Of a stretch of 64,000 bases of DNA, positions 57,927-64,000 are shown piece after piece. Source of the DNA: Nitrospirales bacterium (GTDB lineage: Bacteria > Nitrospirota > Nitrospiria > Nitrospirales > UBA8639); assembly GCA_012270585.1 (NCBI GenBank), contig JAAXIB010000079.1, positions 44,553 through 108,552 on the forward strand, written 5' to 3'. How positions within the stretch are numbered: the first letter of the stretch is position 1; every line of letters starts with the position of its first letter. Below the pieces are notes generated by a model, which saw nothing but the letters and a program-made list of their open reading frames with translations, made no database searches and had not been told where the DNA came from. A program made the translations under genes and the position numbers.

Positions 57927-58550
57927 CTACACGGACAAGCCGTCGAACCATTCCCGTTTCAAGACGATGAACGCATCGACCGTACTGTTGAGTTCGTCTC
58001 CTCGCTTTGGCCCGGCGGCGAAAACCTTCTTGCCGGCACGTTTCACCGCCTCCACCGCCGGCACGAAATCCCCATCTGCAGAAAGCAGGTACGCGATGTC
58101 GTACTTGTCGTCATGAGCCATCTCAATCATGTCCGCGGCGATTGCAACATCCACCCGCTTTTCGACATATTGAGGAAATGGCTGTTCGCAAAGCGCCATC
58201 AATGCGTCACGCGTAGCGGCATCGAAGCCCTTGTATTGGTCATTGATGATTGCTCGAAGCCGTGCCACTAGAGGATTTTGGTCCGGGTCAAGCATCTTGC
58301 GCTCCACACGGCCGAGTATGACATGAACACCCTGCTTGCGGATGCGTTCGAGGAATTGTCGCTGCTGTCGTGAACGAGAGAGATTGTTACGTACCTCACC
58401 GACGTAATACCGGATGCCAACCAGGTGCCTATCCTGTACCAGCTTACGCCCGAACTCCGGATAGTTCAGGTTGGTCGAGAGCCCGATGCTTTTGAGCGCA
58501 TGGTAGAAATTGCTCCCGTCGATGAACAGGAGCGCGCGTCGGTTGGTCAT
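57927..58550 (-). CDS. NYN-domain (PIN-like) nuclease-fold protein
   Basis: From the ATG at 58550 (MTNRRALLFIDGSNFYHALK) the product is 207 residues. The NYN pattern is complete: LLFIDGSNFYHAL, KRVDVAIAADMIEMAHDDKY with aspartates, and YLLSADGDFVPAVEAVKRAG. Such proteins are Mg-dependent RNases or related (LabA/Marf1-like). A hairpin followed by a T-run lies directly before the start codon. A longer upstream frame to 58826 reads through the hairpin and is unlikely. Confidence 0.85.
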   Translation of the reverse strand: MTNRRALLFIDGSNFYHALKSIGLSTNLNYPEFGRKLVQDRHLVGIRYYVGEVRNNLSRSRQQRQFLERIRKQGVHVILGRVERKMLDPDQNPLVARLRAIINDQYKGFDAATRDALMALCEQPFPQYVEKRVDVAIAADMIEMAHDDKYDIAYLLSADGDFVPAVEAVKRAGKKVFAAGPKRGDELNSTVDAFIVLKREWFDGLSV

Positions 58551-58552
58551 GG

Positions 58553-58600
58553 AAAAGAAAAACCCCCGGGGGGCCGTTGCCGACGCAGTCCCGGGGGGGG
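58553..58600 (-). terminator. Terminator-like hairpin in the leader of the NYN gene
   Basis: On the minus strand CCCCCGGG pairs with CCCCGGGGG across a loop of about 20 bases, followed by TTTTTCTTTT. The T-run ends two bases before the ATG. It could be an attenuator or the end of an upstream transcript. From 58601 to 58939 I see no gene. Confidence 0.55.
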
Positions 58601-58939
58601 TTAGATGATAGTCCGCTTGCGCGGCCCAGCCTTTTTTCGCACCTTCGGCGACAACATCCTGACGAGATCCGTATTGCCTTATAGCACTTTGCACGGAACC
58701 TTTCAACGTGTTTTCGCCGAGACATCGCTCAGGCAAGAAGAACACCCCGCCAATCGGAGACACCCGTCCCGTTGGTAGGTGTCTTAAGGAATCCTCGCGC
58801 TTTGTGACAAGGAAACGTTGGCACAACGCGGAATTTTTTCCCGCGCCGCGCCGTCAGGTGCGTTGTACAGGAACGCCCTCAAGGCAAATGGTGACGGCCT
58901 CGCCGTAAACTGATGAGCCTGAGGGAATGAGAATTCCAG

Positions 58940-59260
58940 CTAGGCGGGAGAAGAAAGTTTCAACCCCACAACTCCAGACACAATCAAACCAATAAAAAAC
59001 AAACGCGCAACGTCGCGCGGCTCATTAAACAAAATCATACCCACGATCACCGCGCCCGCCGCGCCGATGCCGGTCCAGACGGCATACGTCGTCCCGATCG
59101 GAATGGCGCGCACGGCCAACGACAGACACACCATGCTCACAGCCATCGCCACAACCGTCCCCACACTCGGCCACAACCGCGTAAACCCGTCCGCATATTT
59201 GATCCCGGTAATCCAGACCACTTCAAAAAAACCGGCGACAAACACATACACCCACGCCAT
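58940..59260 (-). CDS. Gdx/SugE-type small multidrug resistance protein (guanidinium exporter-like)
   Basis: The 106-residue product has four membrane helices of the SMR family, starting MAWVYVFVAGFFEVVWITGI with the conserved membrane glutamate (residue 13). The pattern KYADGFTRLWPS and IPIGTTYAVWTGIGAAGAVI fits the Gdx (SugE) subtype rather than EmrE. These proteins export guanidinium as a dual-topology dimer. I do not see a guanidine riboswitch in the 80 bases upstream; a weak stem (AAAGCC/GGCTTT) is present. Confidence 0.92.
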   Translation of the reverse strand: MAWVYVFVAGFFEVVWITGIKYADGFTRLWPSVGTVVAMAVSMVCLSLAVRAIPIGTTYAVWTGIGAAGAVIVGMILFNEPRDVARLFFIGLIVSGVVGLKLSSPA

Positions 59261-59383
59261 AAACTCCTCCTTGTCGTGAAAGGAACTCCCAAGAAAGCCC
59301 CCTCTTGTAACACGACCCGGCTTTGCATGACCACTCCTGTCATGCCGCGCCGCCTGTCATTCCGAACAAAGTGAGGAATCTCT

Positions 59384-59895
59384 TTCCACCCTCTCCCTCT
59401 GGGAGAGGGCAGGGTGAGGGGGCATGCATTGCCACTGCCTCTTGTAGTTGTCTTTCTTTGTCATCCCCGATCCTCGATTACAAACGTCAAGGACAGGCTC
59501 TGATCGGGGATCCAGGGCTTTTGTTTTTCCTTTCTTCGCGAGACTACGGCCCCTGGATTCCTGCTTTCGCAGGAATTGTAAATGTTCACTCATTCGTTGA
59601 CAATTTCCGCCGGTTCCTTCTGTCATCCTCGACATTTGTCCCCGACTCGATCGGGGATCCAGACAATCTATCGAGGATCCAGTGTCGTTGTTTTTTCTGC
59701 GGTTGCGAGGAGAAAGACCCTGGATCCTCGCGTGCGCAAGGATGACAGAAAAAGTTGGTAGGGACAGGCCCCCGTGCCTGTCCGAGAGCCGTGTCGGTCG
59801 GATGAGCACAGCGTAATCCGACACCTTCTTGGCTCCTACACCAAAGGAGGGGTAAAAGCGGGACGGCCATGATCAACGAATGACCGAATACACAC
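59384..59895. repeat. Repeat cluster: families A, C, D, C, E, D in series
   Basis: Family A (59384-59424), C (59456-59578), D (59582-59609), C (59620-59748), E (59758-59790) and D (59866-59895) follow each other with almost no unique DNA. No gene is supported between 59261 and 60078. Confidence 0.75.
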
Positions 59896-60078
59896 AATGA
59901 CGACAAAAATGAACAAAACTGCACCTAAAAGGAGTAAAAAGTCATATAAAAATATGAAAAATGGATGCACAAGTGCTCTAAATAGATGCTTTTTGTCAAC
60001 AACCGTAATGTGCCGTACCGGTCAGCCCTGTATCGGAATCAGGAAAATGTGGAGAGAACGGGATGACGAAGTCAAAGC

Positions 60079-60144
60079 CCCAAAACCCGCTTTCTCCAAA
60101 GCGCGCACCGCATCCAGATGGTTGACACCTGGAAGCTTGGGTAT
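60079..60144 (-). pseudogene. HicA toxin remnant with ATA in place of its start codon
   Basis: Directly after the HicB stop the minus strand encodes IPKLPGVNHLDAVRALEKAG, the typical start of HicA, but the first codon is ATA rather than ATG. After about 22 codons similarity ends, and the catalytic histidine region is missing. Confidence 0.65.
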
Positions 60145-60146
60145 AG

Positions 60147-60344
60147 TTAGACGGCCAGTTCGATTTCTCGGACTTCGGCGTTCTCCAAGAGGTCTTCGAC
60201 GACGCTGAAATACTCTCGGATAGCGGTTTCAATATTCGCGAGGACCTCGACTTCGATTTGGCCCTGGAACCAACACCCGGGCAAACCAGGCACCGAGACA
60301 CTGTAGCCTTCGTCAGAATGGTGAAGGGCAATTTTGTACCTCAG
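60147..60344 (-). pseudogene. HicB-like antitoxin, start codon apparently lost
   Basis: The minus strand encodes LRYKIALHHSDEGYSVSVPG, then GLPGCWFQGQIEVEVLANIE and a C-terminal helix ending EIELAV, a HicB short form of about 65 residues. The usual methionine before RYK is CTG. The frame is open upstream to 60434 but the extra part does not resemble HicB. It could still be made from an upstream start. The HicA frame after it is broken. Confidence 0.65.
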
Positions 60345-60422
60345 CCCCTGGCAGGAGAGAGCCTCCCTGATCTCGATCCGGTGGCAGGGTAAGAGAGTGC
60401 AGTCGGGGTAGGTTGGATGAGA

Positions 60423-60492
60423 TTTGTAAACCACGTCCCCGGTTTGTACCGTCGTTCCCCCCTCTCCCTTGAGAGAGGGCAGGGTGAGGGGG
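60423..60492. repeat. Solo IS481 end fragment next to a family A repeat
   Basis: The word gtaaaccacgtccccggttt (from about 60426) matches the IS ends at 16.8 and 18.0 kb. It is followed at 60456-60492 by a family A palindrome, the same order as at 18005-18092. A partial family C word lies at 60498-60545. Confidence 0.65.
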
Positions 60493-60693
60493 CTGCTATT
60501 CCCGCAAGCTTGTCCCCGACGTTTGTAATCGGGGATCTAGCGCGAACCCAGCAATTTGTCATGCCGCACGCAGGCGGGAAATCCAAGCTAGCGCATACGG
60601 CGAGGGGTAGGATATAGTGCGAAAAAAGCCAGCGTGGGAACCGACAATTACACAACAAGAGCGCAGCTTTCTTCCCAGACGACGAGATCAACC

Positions 60694-60918
60694 ATGAATG
60701 AACGAATCACTATTGATCCGGAGATTCAACACGGCAAACCGGTGATCCGTGGCACGCGAGTACCAGTGACCCGCATCCTCGGCGGGCTGGCCGGCAAGAT
60801 GACCTTCGACGAGATATGCCAAGAGTCCGACGTGACAGTTGAAGACATACAGGCCGCCATCAACTATGCCGAAGAACTGGTTGAACAGGAAACCCACCAC
60901 CCGCTCCCCATGGGCTGA
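60694..60918 (+). CDS. DUF433 antitoxin-like protein, copy 2 (no DUF5615 partner)
   Basis: From the ATG at 60694 the product is 74 residues with the DUF433 core PEIQHGKPVIRGTRVPVTRI and LAGKMTFDEICQESDVTVED. It is followed six bases later by a DUF4926-like gene and not by a DUF5615 toxin. Confidence 0.88.
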   Translation: MNERITIDPEIQHGKPVIRGTRVPVTRILGGLAGKMTFDEICQESDVTVEDIQAAINYAEELVEQETHHPLPMG

Positions 60919-60924
60919 CTTGCG

Positions 60925-61116
60925 ATGACTCCGAAACTTTTCAAAGAAATGAAGCTGGCGAGGGATCTACCGGAGCATCGACTCCGGCAGGGTGATGTTG
61001 TAAAAATAGTGGACCGTCATGTTACTCCTGATGGTACAGAGGGCTTCTCCATCGAAGTCTTCAATGCTGTGGGTGAAACCATTGCCGTCACCGCTGTCCC
61101 CATCTCGGCTCTCTAA
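60925..61116 (+). CDS. DUF4926-like small protein
   Basis: The 63-residue product has DLPEHRLRQGDVVKIVDRHV, then EGFSIEVFNAVGETIAVTAV, which matches the short beta-barrel-like DUF4926 family. Family members are often found beside toxin-antitoxin genes. It lies six bases after DUF433 copy 2 and may be its unusual partner. Confidence 0.75.
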   Translation: MTPKLFKEMKLARDLPEHRLRQGDVVKIVDRHVTPDGTEGFSIEVFNAVGETIAVTAVPISAL

Positions 61117-61374
61117 GCTCTGCGCTCGACCGTTGGCTCAATAGCGTATTACGGAAACACCTTAAATAGCCCACTTTTTAACAATCATCACAGCGGATAT
61201 AATGCGGCAAATCCCTCACACTCGATTTGGGCAAAAAAGGATCTGACATTGAGAGGAAGGTCAATAACCAGACCGAAGATCCACTTATCGACAGCCCATA
61301 CACTGTTGAATCACGACCAACCACCTCTGCTGTCAACGAGTATGAACTGTAGTGCGCGTTATTGGGAGGAGAAA

Positions 61375-61842
61375 ATGGTAGAAAAGCAGGCAGAAAAACA
61401 CACAATGCTGAACGTCGAAGAGGTCGCCTTTGACACTGATAACCCTAGAATAAAAAAGGCGTTGGAGAAGTATGGGGATAAGCTAAATGCTGAACGCATT
61501 CACTTTGCGTTACGTTCGGCCACAGATGGGGACAAAGGTGCTTCTTCTTATTCCCAACTCAAAGATGCCAAAGCATTGGTTGAACAGGCATTGAGCCGTA
61601 TTCGGAGCATCCGGGAGGGCAGCGACACCAAGAACGGCCATAACAAAGTTGAACTTGAGAAGCTGGATGAACTGGAAAAAAAGTTGATCAATTTCAAGGC
61701 TAGGCGCAGCCGACCGCTGCTTGGAGATATCAGAGCTTCTGAAGTCACAACCTACCGAAAGGTTTTCCAAACCTTGGCGAAAGTCTCACAATCCCCACAA
61801 GCCGCAAAAGAAATGATCGAAGCCATCCTGTCGCACTCATGA
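61375..61842 (+). CDS. Protein with a ParB-like N-terminal start (155 aa), possibly truncated
   Basis: The ATG at 61375 follows GGGAGGAG. Residues 10-45 (LNVEEVAFDTDNPRIKKALE) resemble the beginning of ParB-like nuclease domains, where DNPR is conserved, but the catalytic region is not visible. The rest is helical (KDAKALVEQALSRIRSIREG, KLDELEKKLINFKARRS). It could be a fragment or a distinct small family. Codon use and GC content look lower than in the chromosomal backbone, which suggests recent acquisition. Confidence 0.6.
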   Translation: MVEKQAEKHTMLNVEEVAFDTDNPRIKKALEKYGDKLNAERIHFALRSATDGDKGASSYSQLKDAKALVEQALSRIRSIREGSDTKNGHNKVELEKLDELEKKLINFKARRSRPLLGDIRASEVTTYRKVFQTLAKVSQSPQAAKEMIEAILSHS

Positions 61843-62308
61843 CCTTGACTCCTCCAACCTCACCGCTCCTTCAATTACAAAGACACTGAACCCCCGGTCT
61901 GAATCGGGAATTGTATGTGTTCATAAGTATGTTGAGGGACTTAAATACGTGAGTGATCATGTGGTAGATTCTACACAAGAACCGTGTCATTTTGACTTTT
62001 TGACACACTTGCTTAAAAGTCAACCTGTTGTAAAATTAAAGAATTTTCATAGCACAAAAATTGCGGTATTATGAGATGTATAGATATGCCAAAAATGTCT
62101 ATGTCAAAACAAAATGCCAAGAGAACCAACTCAGAAAGAACGTTGCACCGTGAAAACCTTTCCAGATCAGACCCCTATAGGCTTAAGAACGTCGCCGCAT
62201 CAGTCTTGGGTACACACCGAAGAAAGATCACGAGTGGAAGCATCTGAAGAATAGCAAGCGATGTTGATTGATATTCTATATTTTTCATTCTAAAAGGAGG
62301 GGACCAAA
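61843..62308. other. AT-rich intergenic stretch with no supported gene
   Basis: I see no reading frame with a plausible ribosome-binding site, no repeat family copy and no clear hairpin here. The base composition is lower in GC than the rest of the window. A promoter for the Fic module is expected near its right end. Confidence 0.5.
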
Positions 62309-62500
62309 ATGTTTCCGGGAGGCAAGCAAATAAATGATAAAGGGCTTGGGGGAAAACTCAAGAAAGCCTCTAGCAAGCCCATGACAAAAAAGGAGCGTGC
62401 AGAACAGCGTATTTCATTTGTGTATGGTCAGATTGCGCACAAGGACGGGCGAACAAAAGAAGAAATAGAGAAATCTCTTCGTGAACAAGGACTGATATGA
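62309..62500 (+). CDS. VbhA-like antitoxin of a Fic module
   Basis: The 63-residue product is basic at first (KGLGGKLKKASSKPMTKKER), then helical (AEQRISFVYGQIAHKDGRTK) and acidic (EEIEKSLREQGLI). The stop overlaps the Fic ATG by four bases (ATGA), the usual order for class I Fic inhibitors. A strong AAGGAGG lies upstream. The inhibitory glutamate cannot be assigned with certainty. Confidence 0.65.
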   Translation: MFPGGKQINDKGLGGKLKKASSKPMTKKERAEQRISFVYGQIAHKDGRTKEEIEKSLREQGLI

Positions 62501-63132
62501 TTCTCTTTGATTTAGTGGGGTATAACGAGGGACATCCAGCCTATCAACAACTACACGCCAGCAACATAAACAGGCAATATGATTTTTTAGAAGCGATTGT
62601 GCAGGCCGCACTCGCCGTGAAACGTCCGATGATCTCAACGGCGATTATCAAGGCATTAAACTATCACGCCATTGCCTGTCTTCATATCAATGCCGGGGAA
62701 TATCGACCTAGCCCCATAATCGTTCACGGAAGTAGATGTCAGTTCCCAGAGCACTATCAAGTGCCAGAACTGATGAATGATTTTATCAATAACGTTAATC
62801 GCTATTGGGATTCCATGGACTACCTCATGTTGTCCGCTTACTGTCTTTGGCGATTGAATCATATCCACCCGTTCGTCAACGGGAACGGTCGAACCGCGCG
62901 CGCACTTTGCTACTTTGTTGTTTGTGCTAAATTGGGGGTGTGGTTGCACGGGAGACCTATTCTCCCTGAGTTAATTCACCGCAATCGTGAAGAATACGTC
63001 GCTCTACTTGAACAACTCGATCAAGCAGTGCTGAAAAGCGAACGCACCTTTAATGTACGCTTAAAGTCGTTGGGTGAATTCATTGGAAAGTTATTGAGAC
63101 AGCAATTAGAGTCAATAGGTGTTCGTCCTTGA
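62497..63132 (+). CDS. Fic-domain protein, predicted AMP transferase toxin
   Basis: The 211-residue product holds the full Fic active-site motif HPFVNGNGRTAR with the catalytic histidine, in the context LWRLNHIHPF. The N-terminal region has the helices preceding the Fic core. All residues of HPFxxGNGRxxR are present, so it should be an active nucleotidyl transferase. The target is unknown. No inhibitory helix is seen within the protein, in line with a separate antitoxin upstream. Confidence 0.9.
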   Translation: MILFDLVGYNEGHPAYQQLHASNINRQYDFLEAIVQAALAVKRPMISTAIIKALNYHAIACLHINAGEYRPSPIIVHGSRCQFPEHYQVPELMNDFINNVNRYWDSMDYLMLSAYCLWRLNHIHPFVNGNGRTARALCYFVVCAKLGVWLHGRPILPELIHRNREEYVALLEQLDQAVLKSERTFNVRLKSLGEFIGKLLRQQLESIGVRP

Positions 63133-63295
63133 TTATTCGGACACCAAATCCTGATATCTTAATCTTTTCCCCACTAAGTTTTTCGCTATAAACGCCTTTT
63201 GACCTATCGTCTCCTGTTCGGGGATATTGTGGCGTCCCGCAAATTCGTTCACGTACCGATGTAGGCGTTGCGCACTCATCTTTTGTAAGTGCCAT
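63080..63295 (-). CDS. Possible small gene convergent with fic (71 aa)
   Basis: A minus-strand frame from the ATG at 63295 is preceded by GAGAGGAAG at six bases, a good ribosome-binding site. It begins MALTKDECATPTSVRERICG and contains KLSGEKIKISGFGVRIIKDE. It overlaps the end of fic by 53 bases. No family is recognised. It may be the start of a truncated gene. Confidence 0.35.
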   Translation of the reverse strand: MALTKDECATPTSVRERICGTPQYPRTGDDRSKGVYSEKLSGEKIKISGFGVRIIKDEHLLTLIAVSITFQ

Positions 63296-63426
63296 AATTA
63301 CTTCCTCTCTTCCCCTAGCTCGCATTTCACATACAAAACCTTTGACTAACATTCCGTATAATTCTCGAGCTAGACTGCGGTCTATATATTAGAATGGTTT
63401 TTCTGCTTTTTCACCAGGTTCCTCAC

Positions 63427-63456
63427 TTGGTAATCGAAGCACGGTTGGGCTATAGT
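63427..63456 (+). promoter_or_regulatory. Predicted promoter of ssrA
   Basis: TTGGTA (63427-63432) and TATAGT (63451-63456) are separated by 18 bases. Transcription would begin about 30 bases before the mature tmRNA 5' end, as expected for a processed precursor. Confidence 0.45.
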
Positions 63457-63494
63457 AAGTCACATACATGAGCAAGATACCAACTACACACAAA

Positions 63495-63846
63495 GGGGGT
63501 GACTGGCTTCGACGGGGATCAGGAGGTCAACGGTGCGTGTCGAGCTCTCGGAGTCTCGTTAAACCTTCGGGAAACCTATAATTGCCAACGAAGAATTGGC
63601 TCTCGCAGCTTAATTGACTGCGACGTCTCCCCATTCTTTGTCTGCGGGCATGGATGAGGCGCTACTTCAGCAGACTGGTCCAATGTTGGTGCTCAGCAAC
63701 GGCGGATGAGACTTCTCTGGGCTAGCGAACGCTCTAAGCCGGTCAGTGGGCGTGGGCGGTTGCGAATCCTAAAACATTGACTACGCACGTAGGACCGTTG
63801 TGCTGAATATCTTCGGACGCGGGTTCAAATCCCGCCACCTCCACCA
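63495..63846 (+). ncRNA. ssrA: tmRNA (SsrA)
   Basis: tmRNA rescues stalled ribosomes and tags their products for degradation. The 5' end GGGGGTG pairs with CACCTCC before ACCA at the 3' end, giving the seven-pair acceptor stem. The 5' block gactggcttcgacggggat and the T-arm ggttcaaatcccgcc are diagnostic. The tag reading frame (63584-63613) encodes ANEELALAA followed by TAA. The encoded CCA is present. Length is about 352 bases. It is the one-piece form. Confidence 0.97.
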
Positions 63847-63851
63847 ATAAG

Positions 63852-63884
63852 GGCCTCTGGATTCTGAGATCCGGAGGCCTTTTC
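63852..63884 (+). terminator. Rho-independent terminator of ssrA
   Basis: GGCCTCTGGAT pairs with ATCCGGAGGCC (one wobble) and is followed by TTTTCT. It begins five bases after the tmRNA 3' end. Confidence 0.85.
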
Positions 63885-63896
63885 TATTGAACGTGC

Positions 63897-64000
63897 AGGT
63901 GTTCACTCATTCGTTGATAATTTCCCCCTCACCCCAGCCCTCTCCCACTATGGGGAGAGGGAGAAATACGAAAGACCCTGGATCCTCGATTACAAATGTC
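63897..64000. repeat. Family D, A and C repeats after ssrA (C copy cut by the window edge)
   Basis: Family D (gttcactcattcgttgata, 63897-63928), family A (63923-63964) and the start of a family C copy (63972 to the edge, gaccctggatcctcgatta) occur in series. Confidence 0.7.

Noticed and set aside
59261..59340. Guanidine riboswitch before the Gdx/SugE gene
   Set aside because: I could not find the ACGR loops of guanidine-II or the conserved blocks of guanidine-I; only a weak stem is present.
59897..60208. Plus-strand frame of 103 aa starting MTTKMNKTAPKRSKKSY
   Set aside because: The beginning is AT-rich and lysine-rich, but the frame then runs antisense through the HicA/HicB remnants, so it is at best a fragment.

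Overview
This window is a bacterial chromosome segment that straddles the replication origin. GC content is high over most of its length (my estimate, not computed). The genes to the left of the origin (mnmG, mnmE, yidC, yidD, rnpA, rpmH) run leftward. Those to the right (hisS, a DsrE-like pair, dnaA, dnaN, gyrB, gyrA) run rightward. An AT-rich gap with DnaA-box-like 9-mers sits just upstream of dnaA. Gene content, repeat types and the assimilatory sulfur locus suggest a Nitrospirota (Nitrospira-like) or related deep-branching Gram-negative bacterium. This placement is inference only; lolA, yidC and TAT/lipoprotein signals support a diderm envelope.

Layout. 1-6.7 kb: tRNA modification and membrane insertion genes. 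6.8-16.7 kb: hisS, origin, replication initiation and gyrase. 16.8-18.05 kb: a frame-broken IS481-type element. 18.3-20.5 kb: a haem-oxygenase-like diiron oxidase candidate next to a methyltransferase with a PqqD-like N-terminus. 20.6-35.4 kb: housekeeping genes (ppx/gppA, recG, rpmB, msrB, gph, lolA, ftsK, rsmA, fmt, yebC, ruvA). 35.6-47.9 kb: mixed genes, including an FG-GAP lipoprotein, phd/vapC, a spermidine-synthase-like membrane protein, terB, murJ, dtd, tacA/tacT, bcp and pdxB. 50.0-57.8 kb: an assimilatory sulfate reduction locus (Rrf2 regulator, sulfite reductase-TusA fusion, APS reductase, TrpD2-like protein, cysD, cysNC) behind a consensus promoter with an overlapping palindrome. 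58-63.9 kb: an accessory stretch with NYN and Gdx/SugE genes, decayed toxin-antitoxin modules, a Fic module and ssrA (tmRNA).

Two themes stand out. First, several families of short interspersed palindromic repeats fill most intergenic spaces and have also entered genes in frame (mnmE twice, recG, yidC, lolA, trpD2-like, cysNC), making those proteins longer than usual. Second, toxin-antitoxin loci are dense and many are decayed: a DUF433 gene with a truncated DUF5615-like toxin cut by a repeat, an orphan Phd, a HicAB pair that appears to have lost both start codons, and an orphan DUF433. Apparently intact modules are phd/vapC (with TGTACA-type operators), tacAT and a VbhA-like/Fic pair.

All calls rest on reading motifs by eye. 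No database search was run, and start codons are judged from ribosome-binding sites and family length.
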